Positions 1-9,632 are shown, counted from the first letter of the stretch. The stretch: 64,000 nt of DNA from Alphaproteobacteria bacterium (GCA_024244705.1 JAAEOK010000061.1:25468-89467); one strand, 5' to 3'. Program-made: numbers and translations. Notes: a model not told the origin generated them from the sequence alone.

Positions 1-54
1 TTTGATATCGAAAAAGCGAGGTGCTGTCGATTGCCTGGCTTCGGATTCCTGCGA

Positions 55-2757
55 TCAATCTTCGAACCACCGGCGGGCCGCCCGTTTGTAGGCCTCCATG
101 ATCAGGATCAACGAGGCGGCGATGACCGCGACGACAACCCAGTCGAAGACGCCCACTGGAGCAATACGAAGGACGGACGACAGTCCGGGCAGGAACATCG
201 CCACGACGTGCAGACCCTGGGCGCTGACGATTGCGATCAGTAGAAACCAATTCGCCGCCAGGGGAATTCGAAAGACGGATCGGCGTTCCGAGCGCGCGTT
301 CAAGGCGTGGGCGTTCTCGAACAGCACCATCAGCAGCAGGACGAGATTCCGAGCGATCTCAACCACCATTCCCTGGCTCAGAAACCAGGCGAATGCAACG
401 AAGCTCATCGCCCCCATATACGCCCCGGCGACGACGACCTGAGCGATCATCCGCCGGTCGAACAGCGCCTCGTGACGGGGCCGCGGCCGGCGCAGCCCAA
501 TCGCCGGCTCGCCCTTCTCGAAGGCCAGCGCCACGTCCTGAATCCCGTTGGTGACCAAATTCAACCACAGCAGTTGAACCGCGAACAGGGGCGGTGGCAG
601 GCCGAACAAGATGGCGAGAACGAACAGCACGATCTCGCCGAGGCCGGTGGCAATCAGCAAATAGATCAGCTTGCGAATATTGTCATAAGCAATTCGCCCC
701 TCTTCGATGCCGGCGACGATGGACGCGAAATTGTCGTCGGCAAGAACAAGGTCGGCGGCGCTTCGCGCCACGTCGGTTCCACCGCGTCCCATCGCCACCC
801 CGATATCGGCCGCATGGAGGGCCGGCGCGTCATTGACGCCGTCGCCGGTCACCGCAACCACATGGCCGGCGCCTTGAAGCGCCTCGACGATGGCCAGCTT
901 CTGAACCGGGTCGACGCGGGCGAACACGCGCCTGCGCGCCACGATGTCAGCGAACCCCGTCGAGCCGGGCGCATGTTTCCTGAGCTCCGGTTCGCCGGCA
1001 ACGTCGTCCGCCGAGGCCGCAATGCCGAGCTCGCGCGCCACGGCCAGCGCAGTTGCCGGATGGTCGCCGGTGATCATGCGCACCGAAATGCCGGCGTCGC
1101 GGCAGCGCGTCACCGCCGCCGGCACCTCGGGCCGGACCGGATCAATCAGGCCGACGAGACCGAGAAGCCGCAAGTCATGGAGGGCCCTTTCCGGAGCCAT
1201 CGCCGCGGTGGCCGCATCGACCGGTCCGGAAGCGACCGCGAGAACGCGGTAACCCGCCTCAGCGAGCCGATCGGCCTCGGCCAATATGCGTTGCTGGTCG
1301 ACGACGCCGCACATCGGAACCAGGGTTTCCGCGGCCCCTTTTACATGAGCGATGATGGCAGTGTCGGCGGCGCCGTCCCGCCGCGCCGACATGACGGCCG
1401 CAAAGCGGCGCTCCGGCTCGTAGGGGATCACCGCGACGTCACGCCAAGCTGCGCGCCAGCGGTCGAGATCGATGCCCAATTTCGCGGCAAAGACCAGAAA
1501 CGCCACGTCCACGGTGTCGCCGAGATGCTCGGCGCCGTTTTCGGTAAACCGCAGCGCGGCCTCGTTGCAAAGCGCCACGCTCTCCGCCATCGGACGAAGG
1601 CGCGAATAGTCGCCCGCCGGGTTCGGTGGGCGATGCGGCAGCAGCGCCTCGTCGACTTCGTAACCCTGACCGGGAATGTCGACGGCGGCGTCGGGCACAC
1701 CATCGCAAAATGGCAGAGCCACCTTCACCGTCAATTGATTGCAGGTCAGCGTCCCGGTCTTATCGCTGGCGATCAAAGTGCAGGCGCCCAAGCCCTCGAC
1801 CGCCGGCAGCGACCGGACGATAACCCGCCGCCGCTGCATCCGCTTGACCGCGACAGTCAGGGCGACCGTGATGGCAACCGGCAGCCCCTCTGGAATGGCG
1901 GCCACCGCGAGCGCGATCGCAATCAGGAAAACCGAAGCCAGGGTCGCCCCCTGGGCGAACAATGCGACAGCGATGGCGAGAATCAGCACGACCGTTATCG
2001 CGCCGATGACCCGCCCCAGGCGGTCCAGTTGGCGCAACAGCGGTGGCGGTGTCGTGTCGGCGGCTCGCAGCGATTCGGCGATGCGGCCGATCTCGGTGGC
2101 TTGTCCGGTAGCGACGACGATCCCCCGCCCGCGACCGGCGGCGATCGTCGTTCCCGCAAAGACCATGTTCGCCCGGTCCGCCACCGCGACATCAGCGGCC
2201 AGGTCCGCGCCGGCGTTCTTGTCGACCGAGACCGATTCGCCGGTCAACAGCGACTCATCGATCAACAGGCCCTTGCTCGACAACAACCGCAAATCGGCGG
2301 CCACCTGCTCGCCGCTTTCCAGCCGCACGATATCGCCGGGCACGATCTCGTGCGCCGAGATTTCGATCCAGGCATCGTCTCGTCGCACAATCGAACGATG
2401 TCTGATCAGATGGTCGAGTTCGGCGGCGCTCTTCTGCGCTTGCCATTCCTGGGCGGCGCCGATCAGCGCATTGATCAGCAGAACCGCGAATATGAAGATC
2501 GCGTCGAGAACCTGGTCGATGAACAACGATACCGCCGTCGCAGCCAGCAACAGATAGACCAACGGATTGCGGAACTGTCTGACGAACAGCGCGGCGAGGC
2601 CCGGACGCGCGGGGGGCGGCAGCACGTTGGCGCCATATTGCGCGCGGCGCGAATCGATCTCGGCCCGGGACAGACCGTCCCGACCGCTGTCGAGGCGGCG
2701 AAGGACATCGTCGACCGACCCGATGTGCCACGGCGCGGCTGGTTTTTTCCGGATCAC
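55..2757 (-). CDS. Ca2+-type P-type cation-transporting ATPase
   Basis: A 900-residue P2-type ATPase that would pump cations across the inner membrane using ATP. An N-terminal cation-ATPase domain (about residues 10-50) precedes the first membrane pair. The actuator motif LTGES is at 171-175, PEGLP in M4 at 289-293, the phosphorylated-Asp motif SDKTGTLT at 331-338, and GDGVNDAP marks the hinge. PEGL in M4 is typical of Ca2+ or related P2 pumps rather than heavy-metal P1B pumps, and no N-terminal CxxC metal domain is present. M6 reads NLVTNG, so the exact ion is uncertain. The start is a GTG 22 bases after the stop of the upstream host-attachment gene, so the two may be cotranscribed. Confidence 0.93.
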   Translation of the reverse strand: MIRKKPAAPWHIGSVDDVLRRLDSGRDGLSRAEIDSRRAQYGANVLPPPARPGLAALFVRQFRNPLVYLLLAATAVSLFIDQVLDAIFIFAVLLINALIGAAQEWQAQKSAAELDHLIRHRSIVRRDDAWIEISAHEIVPGDIVRLESGEQVAADLRLLSSKGLLIDESLLTGESVSVDKNAGADLAADVAVADRANMVFAGTTIAAGRGRGIVVATGQATEIGRIAESLRAADTTPPPLLRQLDRLGRVIGAITVVLILAIAVALFAQGATLASVFLIAIALAVAAIPEGLPVAITVALTVAVKRMQRRRVIVRSLPAVEGLGACTLIASDKTGTLTCNQLTVKVALPFCDGVPDAAVDIPGQGYEVDEALLPHRPPNPAGDYSRLRPMAESVALCNEAALRFTENGAEHLGDTVDVAFLVFAAKLGIDLDRWRAAWRDVAVIPYEPERRFAAVMSARRDGAADTAIIAHVKGAAETLVPMCGVVDQQRILAEADRLAEAGYRVLAVASGPVDAATAAMAPERALHDLRLLGLVGLIDPVRPEVPAAVTRCRDAGISVRMITGDHPATALAVARELGIAASADDVAGEPELRKHAPGSTGFADIVARRRVFARVDPVQKLAIVEALQGAGHVVAVTGDGVNDAPALHAADIGVAMGRGGTDVARSAADLVLADDNFASIVAGIEEGRIAYDNIRKLIYLLIATGLGEIVLFVLAILFGLPPPLFAVQLLWLNLVTNGIQDVALAFEKGEPAIGLRRPRPRHEALFDRRMIAQVVVAGAYMGAMSFVAFAWFLSQGMVVEIARNLVLLLMVLFENAHALNARSERRSVFRIPLAANWFLLIAIVSAQGLHVVAMFLPGLSSVLRIAPVGVFDWVVVAVIAASLILIMEAYKRAARRWFED

Positions 2758-2779
2758 AACGGCGTGCCGCAGTGCAGGC

Positions 2780-3229
2780 CTATAACAGGACGATCCCGTC
2801 TAACGCATCGACGATCGCCGCGGCCGGAGCGGCGACAAGATCCTTGTCCAAATCGCCGACAACCTTGGCCCGCGTCTGCGGCGACAACTCCGCGCGGAGC
2901 CCGCCGAGGGCATGCGGCGCGGCGACGACGACAATGCGGTCACAGCGACCTTCCGCACACGCCTTGTCGAGCCAATCGGCAACCCCGCGCAGAAACGCGT
3001 GCCGCTCGTGGCGCGCCGGATCGCTGCGCGGTTGCTTGGCGTGGCGCCCGACGCCGTGAGAATCGAAGGTGCGTCCGGGCCGGTCGCTGACCACCTCCCG
3101 GTCCGGCCGGTTGGGGCCCGCGAAGACTCCGTCCTCCACCTCGACTAGGCCGCGGCCGGGGCCCGTGTTCTCGAGCACCCGCGCCTTCGTGCCGTTGGCA
3201 ACCACGACCCAAGTTATCGTCTTCCTCAT
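2780..3229 (-). CDS. Host-attachment family protein
   Basis: A 149-residue protein resembling the 'required for attachment to host cells' family (Host_attach, related to bacterial eRF1-like domains). It begins MRKTITWVVVANGTKARVLE, with a typical beta-strand start, and contains a central D-S-H-G motif and a late IVVVAAPHALGGLR segment. The start at 3229 was chosen because the domain begins there; an in-frame start 66 bases upstream only adds residues without domain similarity. The biochemical role of the family in free-living Alphaproteobacteria is not established. It lies just upstream of the P-type ATPase on the same strand. Confidence 0.8.
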   Translation of the reverse strand: MRKTITWVVVANGTKARVLENTGPGRGLVEVEDGVFAGPNRPDREVVSDRPGRTFDSHGVGRHAKQPRSDPARHERHAFLRGVADWLDKACAEGRCDRIVVVAAPHALGGLRAELSPQTRAKVVGDLDKDLVAAPAAAIVDALDGIVLL

Positions 3230-3401
3230 CACGAACCCATCCTGGACGACATTGAAACCCGGCCGCGCCACCGGGATCATAGTGCACACCGCCACTGCGG
3301 CGGCTCATTGATTCATGTCAAATCCGGCGCCATCGGTTACCGCTAGGAAGGCATCGGACGCCGGGCCGAGACGACCCGGCAGCAGCATGGAAGAGCGGCC
3401 G

Positions 3402-4370
3402 ATGCGGCTGGCGACGTACAATCTGGAAAACCTCGATATCGAAGCCGGCAACCGGCACAGCGAACACCGCTTCGCCCTGCTGCGCCGCCACCTGGTGCAG
3501 GTCTCGGCCGATATTCTGTGCCTGCAGGAAGTCAACGCGCAACATCCGTCGCGCCCCCGGCGTGGCGAACCGCGCGAACTCCGCGCCCTCGACCGACTAC
3601 TCCAGGGCACCCCGTATGCGAACTACCATCGCGCCGCGACCCGATCGCCGGTCGGCGGGGGCTATGCCGACGTCCACAACTTGGTCGTCCTGAGCCGCTG
3701 GGAAATCGGCACCGAACGCCAGATCCACCACGACATCGTGACCGCCCCTGTCTATCGGCCGGCCATGGCCGCGGCCGAACCGGCATTGCCGATTCGATGG
3801 GACCGGCCCATCCTGTGTGCCGAAATTCCGCACCCCGGCGGCCGAACGCTGCATGTTCTGAACCTTCATCTCCGTGCCCCCTTGGCGGCCCCGGTCGGCG
3901 ACGCGAAGGCCGGAGCCTCGTCGTGGAGCGACAGCGGTGCGTGGGCCGAGGGTTACTATCTCGCCGCCCTCAAACGCGGCGGCCAGGCGCTCGAGGCGCG
4001 CCTCTATGCCGAACGGCTGCTCGATAGCGACCGCGATGCCCTGATCGCCGTCTGTGGCGATTGCAACGCCGAGCTTTCCGAGGTGCCGTTGCGGATTCTC
4101 GCGGCCGCGCCGGAGGATGTCGGCACCCCGGACTTGGCGGCGCGGCGCCTGATCGCGATCGAAGAGCGGCTTTCCGACGAGCATCGCTTTTCCCTGCTGC
4201 ATGACGGCCGCAAGGTGATGTTCGACCATATCCTGGTCAGCGAAGCGCTCCATGCTCATTTCCTCCGCGCCGAAGTGCACAACGCCGATCTCAGCGACGA
4301 ATGCCGCACTTCGACACCGCGATCGGGGTCCTATCACGCGCCCGTGGTCGCGATCTTCGACCTCCCGTGA
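3402..4370 (+). CDS. Endonuclease/exonuclease/phosphatase-fold protein
   Basis: A 322-residue EEP-superfamily (DNase I-like) metal-dependent phosphodiesterase or nuclease. Visible family motifs are ATYNLEN at the N-terminus (metal-site Asn), LCLQEVN (metal-binding Glu), GDCNAE near residue 220 (catalytic Asp/Asn) and FDHILVS near the C-terminus (Asp-His pair). There is no signal peptide, so it is probably cytoplasmic. The substrate cannot be inferred; the family includes nucleases, inositol phosphatases and sphingomyelinases. The start at 3402 directly precedes the first beta strand; an ATG at 3387 is an alternative. Confidence 0.85.
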   Translation: MRLATYNLENLDIEAGNRHSEHRFALLRRHLVQVSADILCLQEVNAQHPSRPRRGEPRELRALDRLLQGTPYANYHRAATRSPVGGGYADVHNLVVLSRWEIGTERQIHHDIVTAPVYRPAMAAAEPALPIRWDRPILCAEIPHPGGRTLHVLNLHLRAPLAAPVGDAKAGASSWSDSGAWAEGYYLAALKRGGQALEARLYAERLLDSDRDALIAVCGDCNAELSEVPLRILAAAPEDVGTPDLAARRLIAIEERLSDEHRFSLLHDGRKVMFDHILVSEALHAHFLRAEVHNADLSDECRTSTPRSGSYHAPVVAIFDLP

Positions 4371-4520
4371 CACCGCGCGACCGCGTTTGACCTGCCGCGT
4401 CCACGAGACGGTCCGCAAGACCTACATGATCCGGTAGCGCGGAGGGGCCGGGGGATTAGGCCAGGCGAAAGGCGTGCACTCCGCGCCCCCGGTATCACCG
4501 ATCGTGGCGCCTTACCCGGT

Positions 4521-4697
4521 CTAAAGGGTGGTTCGGTCTATGTCCTCTCGACGCAGAATCCAGCCGTCGACGACCACAAGCGCGCCGTCGCTGCGCGCCG
4601 GCCGCGAAACCGGCGAAATCGCGACCAGCGTCAGGGCGGCGAAGGCTTGCAAGACCCGACGTCGCGCCACCGCGGCGGAAAAAATGGAACTGGTCAT
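4521..4697 (-). CDS. 58-residue Tat-leader small protein
   Basis: A tiny protein lying downstream of the GMC oxidoreductase on the same strand (118-base gap). The N-terminus VARRRVLQAFAAL followed by a hydrophobic run looks like a twin-arginine signal. The remainder after cleavage would be only about 25-30 residues, containing VVDGWILRREDI. A purine-rich ribosome-binding site (AGGGGGAAA) lies 7-8 bases before the ATG, supporting translation. Flavoprotein dehydrogenases often have a small Tat-exported partner subunit, and this could be a minimal version. That pairing is inference from position only. I do not recognise the family. Confidence 0.55.
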   Translation of the reverse strand: MTSSIFSAAVARRRVLQAFAALTLVAISPVSRPARSDGALVVVDGWILRREDIDRTTL

Positions 4698-4815
4698 CGC
4701 ATCGTTTCCCCCTATCAGGGTGCTGTCCGTGCCCCGGCGGGAGCGACCGTGCCCACCTTGATAGCGCGACCGGGCCGGGCGGTCACGTTTTTCGGCGGAC
4801 CGGTCCGGCCGGACC

Positions 4816-6276
4816 TCATGCCCGGTCACGCAGATGCTCGGCCAAACGCAAGGAAAGCTGCACGATCGACAGGGTCGGGTTGGCCACGCCGAAGGTCGGG
4901 AACACGCTCGATCCGGCGATGAACAGGTTGGGCGTGTCGAAGACCCGGCAATCGGGGTCCACCACGCCGTCGCGGGGGGACACCGCCATGCGGGTTGTTC
5001 CCATGTGGTGCGATCCGCCGATCAGGTCGTCATCGGGAAATTCGGCGTCCCCGTCGAGCACCCAATCGTAGATCTTGATGCGGCCCAGGTTGGACCGCGC
5101 GTAATATGCGCCGAGAGCGATCGCCGGCTCGCTCAGTGTCCGCCGGTCGATTGGGAGGCGGCGCCATTGCAGCCGCACGCGCCGCAAACCGAACTCATCC
5201 CGATCGTCCGACAGCATGACGCGGCTGGCCGGATTGGGCGCCTGCTCGGTCATGATGCGGAGCAAGCCGGCCCGGCACTCGCGGCCCTGGCCGCCATAGA
5301 TCCAACGTGCCAATTCGGGTGCCGCCCGGCAGAGTTCATGGGTGATTTCCGACCGTGCGGCATGATGGTAGGCGGTCTCGTCGAGGACTTCGGCGATGAT
5401 CGCGGACGACAATATCCCGCTGCGTTGCTTGAAGGCGCGCGACGGCATCACGAACCGGCGTTGCCGGCCGAGCCAATCGGAGAGATCGACATACAGGCCG
5501 ATGTCGAAGTGAAGGTGATCGCTGAAGTACCGGCCCACAAGATCGTGCCGATTGCCGATTCCGTCCACGGCTTGACGGTTCGCGTTCAAGAGAATTCGGG
5601 CGTTTTCGATCCCGCCGCAGGCCAGCACAAAGCGGTCGGCCCGGATGTCCATTGTCGGTGCGGCCGCCCCGTAGCCGCGAACGGCGAAGCCGCGAACGGC
5701 GCCGTTGTCCGGGTCGATCGGGATATCGACGAGGTTGGCGTTCAGGATAACGGTGACATGCTCCGAATCGGCAAGTTCTTGGCCGTATTTCGCCCCGAAG
5801 GCTACGTACGGACTGAAGGACCAGTGCGCGTTTTCGAAGTCGCCCGACGAGCCCGGCATCGCGACATTCGGCGGCGGCGGTTCGATCTCCAGGATGCGGG
5901 CCGCCTCGTCCAAGTGGCGCCGCAGCGCCAATTGCGGGATCGGCCAACCGCTAACTGCGACATTGGCCCTAGACTCGAAGACGTCGCTGTCGAGTTCGCG
6001 GCACCAACCGCCCCAGTGATTCGTCGACCCGCCGAAATACCGCAGTCGGCAGGTATCGAGTGGCAAGTAGGGTTCGCCCGCATTCTCGCCGGCATAAATG
6101 TCTTGGGAACGGCCGGAGATCTCCATCGATCCGGCTTCGAGCAGGATCACGCGGCGCTGGGCCTTGGCCAATTCCCGCGCGATCGTGATACCGGCCGCGC
6201 CGGCGCCCGCGATGCACACATCCGCCGGGCCGAGAACGGCGGCATCCGGCTCGAGATCCTGTGCGTCGACGATCAT
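4816..6276 (-). CDS. GMC-family FAD oxidoreductase
   Basis: A 486-residue flavoprotein of the glucose-methanol-choline family (COG2303-like). The FAD-binding Rossmann motif VCIAGAGAAGITIARELA is near residue 20, with LLEAGS closing it. A GGSTNHWGGW segment follows near residue 80. The C-terminal GMC domain carries GGSHHMGTTRM (active-site His region) and GVANPTLS (second catalytic position, Asn). No signal peptide is present on the protein itself. The likely role is oxidation of an alcohol or sugar-type substrate; the sequence does not say which. The downstream 58-residue Tat-leader protein may be a partner. Confidence 0.88.
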   Translation of the reverse strand: MIVDAQDLEPDAAVLGPADVCIAGAGAAGITIARELAKAQRRVILLEAGSMEISGRSQDIYAGENAGEPYLPLDTCRLRYFGGSTNHWGGWCRELDSDVFESRANVAVSGWPIPQLALRRHLDEAARILEIEPPPPNVAMPGSSGDFENAHWSFSPYVAFGAKYGQELADSEHVTVILNANLVDIPIDPDNGAVRGFAVRGYGAAAPTMDIRADRFVLACGGIENARILLNANRQAVDGIGNRHDLVGRYFSDHLHFDIGLYVDLSDWLGRQRRFVMPSRAFKQRSGILSSAIIAEVLDETAYHHAARSEITHELCRAAPELARWIYGGQGRECRAGLLRIMTEQAPNPASRVMLSDDRDEFGLRRVRLQWRRLPIDRRTLSEPAIALGAYYARSNLGRIKIYDWVLDGDAEFPDDDLIGGSHHMGTTRMAVSPRDGVVDPDCRVFDTPNLFIAGSSVFPTFGVANPTLSIVQLSLRLAEHLRDRA

Positions 6277-6690
6277 TTCCGGTTCCGACCCCGGGCGGAT
6301 ACCGCCCTCGGCGGCACCGCAAAATGGACCGCATCGGTCGACGTGCGCCGACTCAAGACGAGTCCCGCCGTATCGGAACGGTCAAACACTGAGACTTTCC
6401 TCGCTTTCATTGGGCCGCGACGCGAGCACCCCTACGCAAACTGAGGAGCCGGGTCCAGTACCCTATGGGCCGTCGATGTGGCAGAGCTGTGGCAAATTCG
6501 GCCACGGTCAGGTCGTGGCCACCATTTGCTCGCCGGTTTCGTGTCGCGGGTTGATTGCAACGCGGACAGAAATGCCCCAGCATGCTCTCAACAGCACGGA
6601 CACCCATCCGAAAATCATATCAAAGGGGCGACGAGTGCGGCGTCCCGACCGCCGATTGGACATGCCCTATCGATTGAATGGAGCATCAAT
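6277..6690. other. Intergenic region, no gene recognised
   Basis: A 414-base divergent spacer between the GMC oxidoreductase and the secreted unknown protein. It should hold the promoters of both. Short ORFs on each strand have no recognisable domain or convincing ribosome-binding site. I see no RNA gene or strong hairpin in it. Confidence 0.5.
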
Positions 6691-7200
6691 ATGACGAAAC
6701 GACGTTTTGGTATTGCAGGTCTCGTTGGCGCCTTGCTTTTGCTGGCGTTTCCTTTGTGCGCGACGGCCGAGAACGGCACGCCGCCCTTCCTCTATGTCGT
6801 GGTCGCGGATGAAGGTGAAATACGGAAGCATGGTGAAGACTACGTCATTAGTTTGGAGAAGGACGACATCGACCACGTCCTTGAGATCGGCGAATCGCCG
6901 TTCAAGCTCGAGAACTACATTTCCGCGGATCGTATCGAATCGACATGGAAGGAGGGGGCCGGAAATTTCGGCCCCGGAGTGACAATGAAGGGCACCATTC
7001 TTTCGGAGGACGGTGCCATACCCGGCATCAACATCAGGTCGATTTCGAAGACCGCCGATGAGATGGTCTTGGTCTTCTTTCTCGACAACAACGCCCCGAT
7101 TGATTCTCGCCTTCTCGGCGAGATCGAGGACGTGACAATTGTCAACTATTGCTGCCATCCAACAGGCGGCAGCGGCGAGTGGCTGTGGGGAGAAAGGTAG
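6691..7200 (+). CDS. Secreted protein of unknown function
   Basis: A 169-residue protein with a clear Sec-type signal peptide: positively charged MTKRRFG, a hydrophobic core of about 16 residues, and a cleavage region around ATAEN near residue 28. The mature part is acidic and mixed alpha/beta-like, with two Cys close together near the C-terminus (NYCCHP) and ending in GSGEWLWGER. I recognise no domain. The base composition is slightly lower in GC than the flanking genes. The ATG at 6691 was chosen because the signal peptide begins exactly there. Confidence 0.65.
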   Translation: MTKRRFGIAGLVGALLLLAFPLCATAENGTPPFLYVVVADEGEIRKHGEDYVISLEKDDIDHVLEIGESPFKLENYISADRIESTWKEGAGNFGPGVTMKGTILSEDGAIPGINIRSISKTADEMVLVFFLDNNAPIDSRLLGEIEDVTIVNYCCHPTGGSGEWLWGER

Positions 7201-7230
7201 CGCTCGACCGGCACCAGCGGCCGATCTCGA

Positions 7231-7698
7231 TCACGGCGTCGATCGATCAGGCGGTAGGTCGCTGTCCAACGGCGGCAGACCGTTGGGGAACGCGGTTTCC
7301 CACGGCACGAACTCGGCCCGCACGATCTCGCGCCCGTCGACCCGCAATGCCGGAATGTCATCGAGGTCGAGGGCGAAGACCATATGGTGCAGCCGGCGAT
7401 AATTGGCGGTCACCCGTTCACTGCCGAGATAGCGTAATGCCGCGGGATCGGCTCGGATTCCCGTCTCCTCCGACAGTTCCCGGGCGGCGGCATCGGCCGC
7501 GTCCTCACCGCGTCCGACATAACCGCCGGGAGGGGCCGAGCGACGGCGATAGGAAGGCCGTACCACCAGGACATTTCGATCGCAGCGGACGATCACCGTC
7601 ACGCACCGTTTTTCGGGACGGGTGACGAACGCCCAGCATGTGGCCGCGCGATAGGCGGCTCGGTAGCCGATACGGACTATTGCATTCCAGACGTTCAT
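7231..7698 (-). CDS. Nudix hydrolase
   Basis: A 155-residue Nudix-fold hydrolase that would cleave a nucleoside diphosphate linked to another moiety. The full Nudix box is visible: GGYVGRGE, seven residues, then RELSEETGI, giving the pattern G-x5-E-x7-REL-x-EE-x-GI. The N-terminal extension MNVWNAIVRIGYRAAYR looks amphipathic. The start at 7698 is the first ATG before the domain; a longer frame upstream overlaps the divergent sugar transferase and lacks similarity. It is transcribed divergently from the sugar transferase with only 36 bases between starts. Confidence 0.88.
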   Translation of the reverse strand: MNVWNAIVRIGYRAAYRAATCWAFVTRPEKRCVTVIVRCDRNVLVVRPSYRRRSAPPGGYVGRGEDAADAAARELSEETGIRADPAALRYLGSERVTANYRRLHHMVFALDLDDIPALRVDGREIVRAEFVPWETAFPNGLPPLDSDLPPDRSTP

Positions 7699-7734
7699 CG
7701 CTACAACATTGCTACAATAGCCGGGAAGACTACC

Positions 7735-8496
7735 ATGCTCCGGTCGGCTCCCCTGCAGGCAACCCGAATGGTCATCATGGACGGATTTTTCCACGATTAC
7801 GACGACAAGGCTGGACTGACCGTCTCGGCCATGGATGTGGCCGCGATCGAATCGGCTCACCATAGGGGGTTGCCGCTATATCGCCGTGCGTGGCCGGCGA
7901 AACGCGCCGTCGACGTCGCCGCCGCGTTGCTATTGTTGATTGTTCTGGCCCTGCCGATGGCGGTGATCGCCATCGCTATCCGGCTCGAAAGCAAGGGACC
8001 GGCGATCATCCGAAGCGGCAGGATGGGGCACCGGGGTGACGCCTTCGGGATGCTTAAATTCCGCACCATGCAGGTTCGTGCCGACGACGTCCTCGCCGCC
8101 CATTTGGCGGACTGCGCCCGCGCTCGAGCGGAGTTCGCCCGCTTCCGCAAGCTGCGCGACGATCCGCGTCGGACGCGGCTCGGCCAATTTCTGCGGCGCT
8201 ACAGCCTCGATGAACTGCCGCAACTGATCCATGTCCTCCGCGGCGAGATGACGCTGGTCGGACCACGGCCCTACACCCCGGACGAGGCCGCCACCCTGAC
8301 CGGCGTCGCGAAGGACATTCTAAAAGTCGTACCCGGCCTGACCGGACCGTGGCAGGTTTCGGGACGGAGCCTGCTGTCGTTTCGCGACCGGGTCCGATTT
8401 GATCTCGATTACGCCAAGGGTTTCACTCCGGCGCTGGATCTGTCGGTGTTGCTCAAGACCCCGCGCGCCGTCCTTTCCGCCGACGGCGCCTACTGA
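7735..8496 (+). CDS. Bacterial sugar transferase (undecaprenyl-phosphate priming enzyme)
   Basis: A 253-residue polyprenyl-phosphate sugar-1-phosphate transferase that starts assembly of an exopolysaccharide or capsule repeat on the inner membrane. One membrane segment (about residues 58-82) follows KRAVDVAAA. The catalytic domain shows FGMLKFRTM, RYSLDELPQL, MTLVGPRP, and PGLTGPWQVSGRS, all standard for this family. The protein lacks the multi-pass N-terminal domain of the WbaP type, so it is a short PglC/ExoY-like form. It converges with the GT4 gene by a 7-base overlap of coding ends. An ATG at 7768 is an alternative start. Confidence 0.92.
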   Translation: MLRSAPLQATRMVIMDGFFHDYDDKAGLTVSAMDVAAIESAHHRGLPLYRRAWPAKRAVDVAAALLLLIVLALPMAVIAIAIRLESKGPAIIRSGRMGHRGDAFGMLKFRTMQVRADDVLAAHLADCARARAEFARFRKLRDDPRRTRLGQFLRRYSLDELPQLIHVLRGEMTLVGPRPYTPDEAATLTGVAKDILKVVPGLTGPWQVSGRSLLSFRDRVRFDLDYAKGFTPALDLSVLLKTPRAVLSADGAY

Positions 8497-9632
8497 ACGC
8501 TCTCCACTTTTTCGTCGGCCAAAAGTCGATCGTAGGTCCGGACGATCTCGGCACAATGCCGCCCAATGCCAAACCGCGTCTGCTGCCGCTGTCGGGCGTT
8601 GCCGCCGAGTCGGGTGCGCAGTCCGGGATCGATGACCAGACGGCGCAGGGCACTGGCGAGCGCCGCTGCGTCTCCGACCGCGACCAGGAGCCCACATTCT
8701 TCGTCGATAATCGCCTCCGGAACGGCGCCGACCGGTGTCGCCACCACCGCGCAGCCCGCCGCCATCGCTTCGAGGAGGGCGATCGACTGGACCTCGCCAT
8801 GGGATGGCAGCACGAATATATCGGTCCCGGCGAGCAGCCGGCGGACCTGATCCAACTCCTGCCAGGCGAGGATGCGAACCCGGCCGTCGAGGCCCCGCGT
8901 GTCGACCTCGCGCCGCCAGGGCTCGAGCGGACCGGGTCCGGCGAGCACGGCTTCCCACGCGAGCTCGGCGAGGCACGTGTCGGACAGGGCCGCGAGCAGG
9001 TCGGGGGTGCCTTTTTTCGCCTCCAGTCGCCCCAAGTAGGTGATGCGGCAGCTCGTCACAGTTCCGGAATCATCATTTTCCGCCAAATCCGGGACCGCGT
9101 TGGGAATGATCGTGATGCGATCCGAGGGGACGCCGAATCGGTCGGTCGCTTCCCGCTTCAGTGCCTGGCCGATGACGATGACCCGGCCGGCGCCGTTGAG
9201 CAGTCGCCGCAACATCCAACGACCGGGCCGGGGCAGCCAATCGTCGAAGCCGGCGAACGCCGATCCGTGCAGATGCAATACGACCGGCCGTCCCAGCAGC
9301 CGCGCCAGCCAGACGAACGATCCCTCGCGCAGGCTGCTGCCATGGGTCGCCATATGAACGTGGAATAATCTGCAACGCCGAAAGCCGGCCAGAACGCGCA
9401 TTACGGCATATAGGTAATGAAACGGCATCGCCGCGAAGCGCATACGCGGCCCATAGGAATCGACAATCCATAACCGGTAATTCGAACCGGCGTCCCAGGC
9501 GTCGACCTCGTAGCGAACCAATCGCGCGATGCCGCCGCGGCCAAGGATCCCGCCAGGTGAAATAATGCAAACGGTCGTCGCCGCCGGTGGTTGCTGCGCG
9601 TCGCCGGAAATCGCTTTATTGTCGACCGTCAT
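8490..9632 (-). CDS. GT4-family glycosyltransferase
   Basis: A 380-residue retaining glycosyltransferase of the GT-B fold (glycosyltransferase family 4). The N-domain has SPGGILGRGGIARL and HVHMATHGSS. The C-domain has ITYLGRLEAKKG and the nucleotide-sugar binding region with EAMAAGCAVVATPVGAVPE. It most likely adds a sugar to the same surface polysaccharide primed by the neighbouring sugar transferase. The ATG at 9632 overlaps the divergent WecG-like start on the other strand (the two share CATG). A longer in-frame extension to 9827 exists but overlaps the other gene and shows no domain. Confidence 0.87.
   Translation of the reverse strand: MTVDNKAISGDAQQPPAATTVCIISPGGILGRGGIARLVRYEVDAWDAGSNYRLWIVDSYGPRMRFAAMPFHYLYAVMRVLAGFRRCRLFHVHMATHGSSLREGSFVWLARLLGRPVVLHLHGSAFAGFDDWLPRPGRWMLRRLLNGAGRVIVIGQALKREATDRFGVPSDRITIIPNAVPDLAENDDSGTVTSCRITYLGRLEAKKGTPDLLAALSDTCLAELAWEAVLAGPGPLEPWRREVDTRGLDGRVRILAWQELDQVRRLLAGTDIFVLPSHGEVQSIALLEAMAAGCAVVATPVGAVPEAIIDEECGLLVAVGDAAALASALRRLVIDPGLRTRLGGNARQRQQTRFGIGRHCAEIVRTYDRLLADEKVESVQ

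Noticed and set aside
307..3090. Long plus-strand open frame of over 900 codons opposite the P-type ATPase
   Set aside because: It is antisense to a gene with all catalytic motifs, is rich in Arg/His/Gln with no domain, and reflects GC bias at third positions.
4834..6444. 536-codon plus-strand frame opposite the GMC oxidoreductase
   Set aside because: It shadows a well-supported flavoprotein gene and has no domain or ribosome-binding site.
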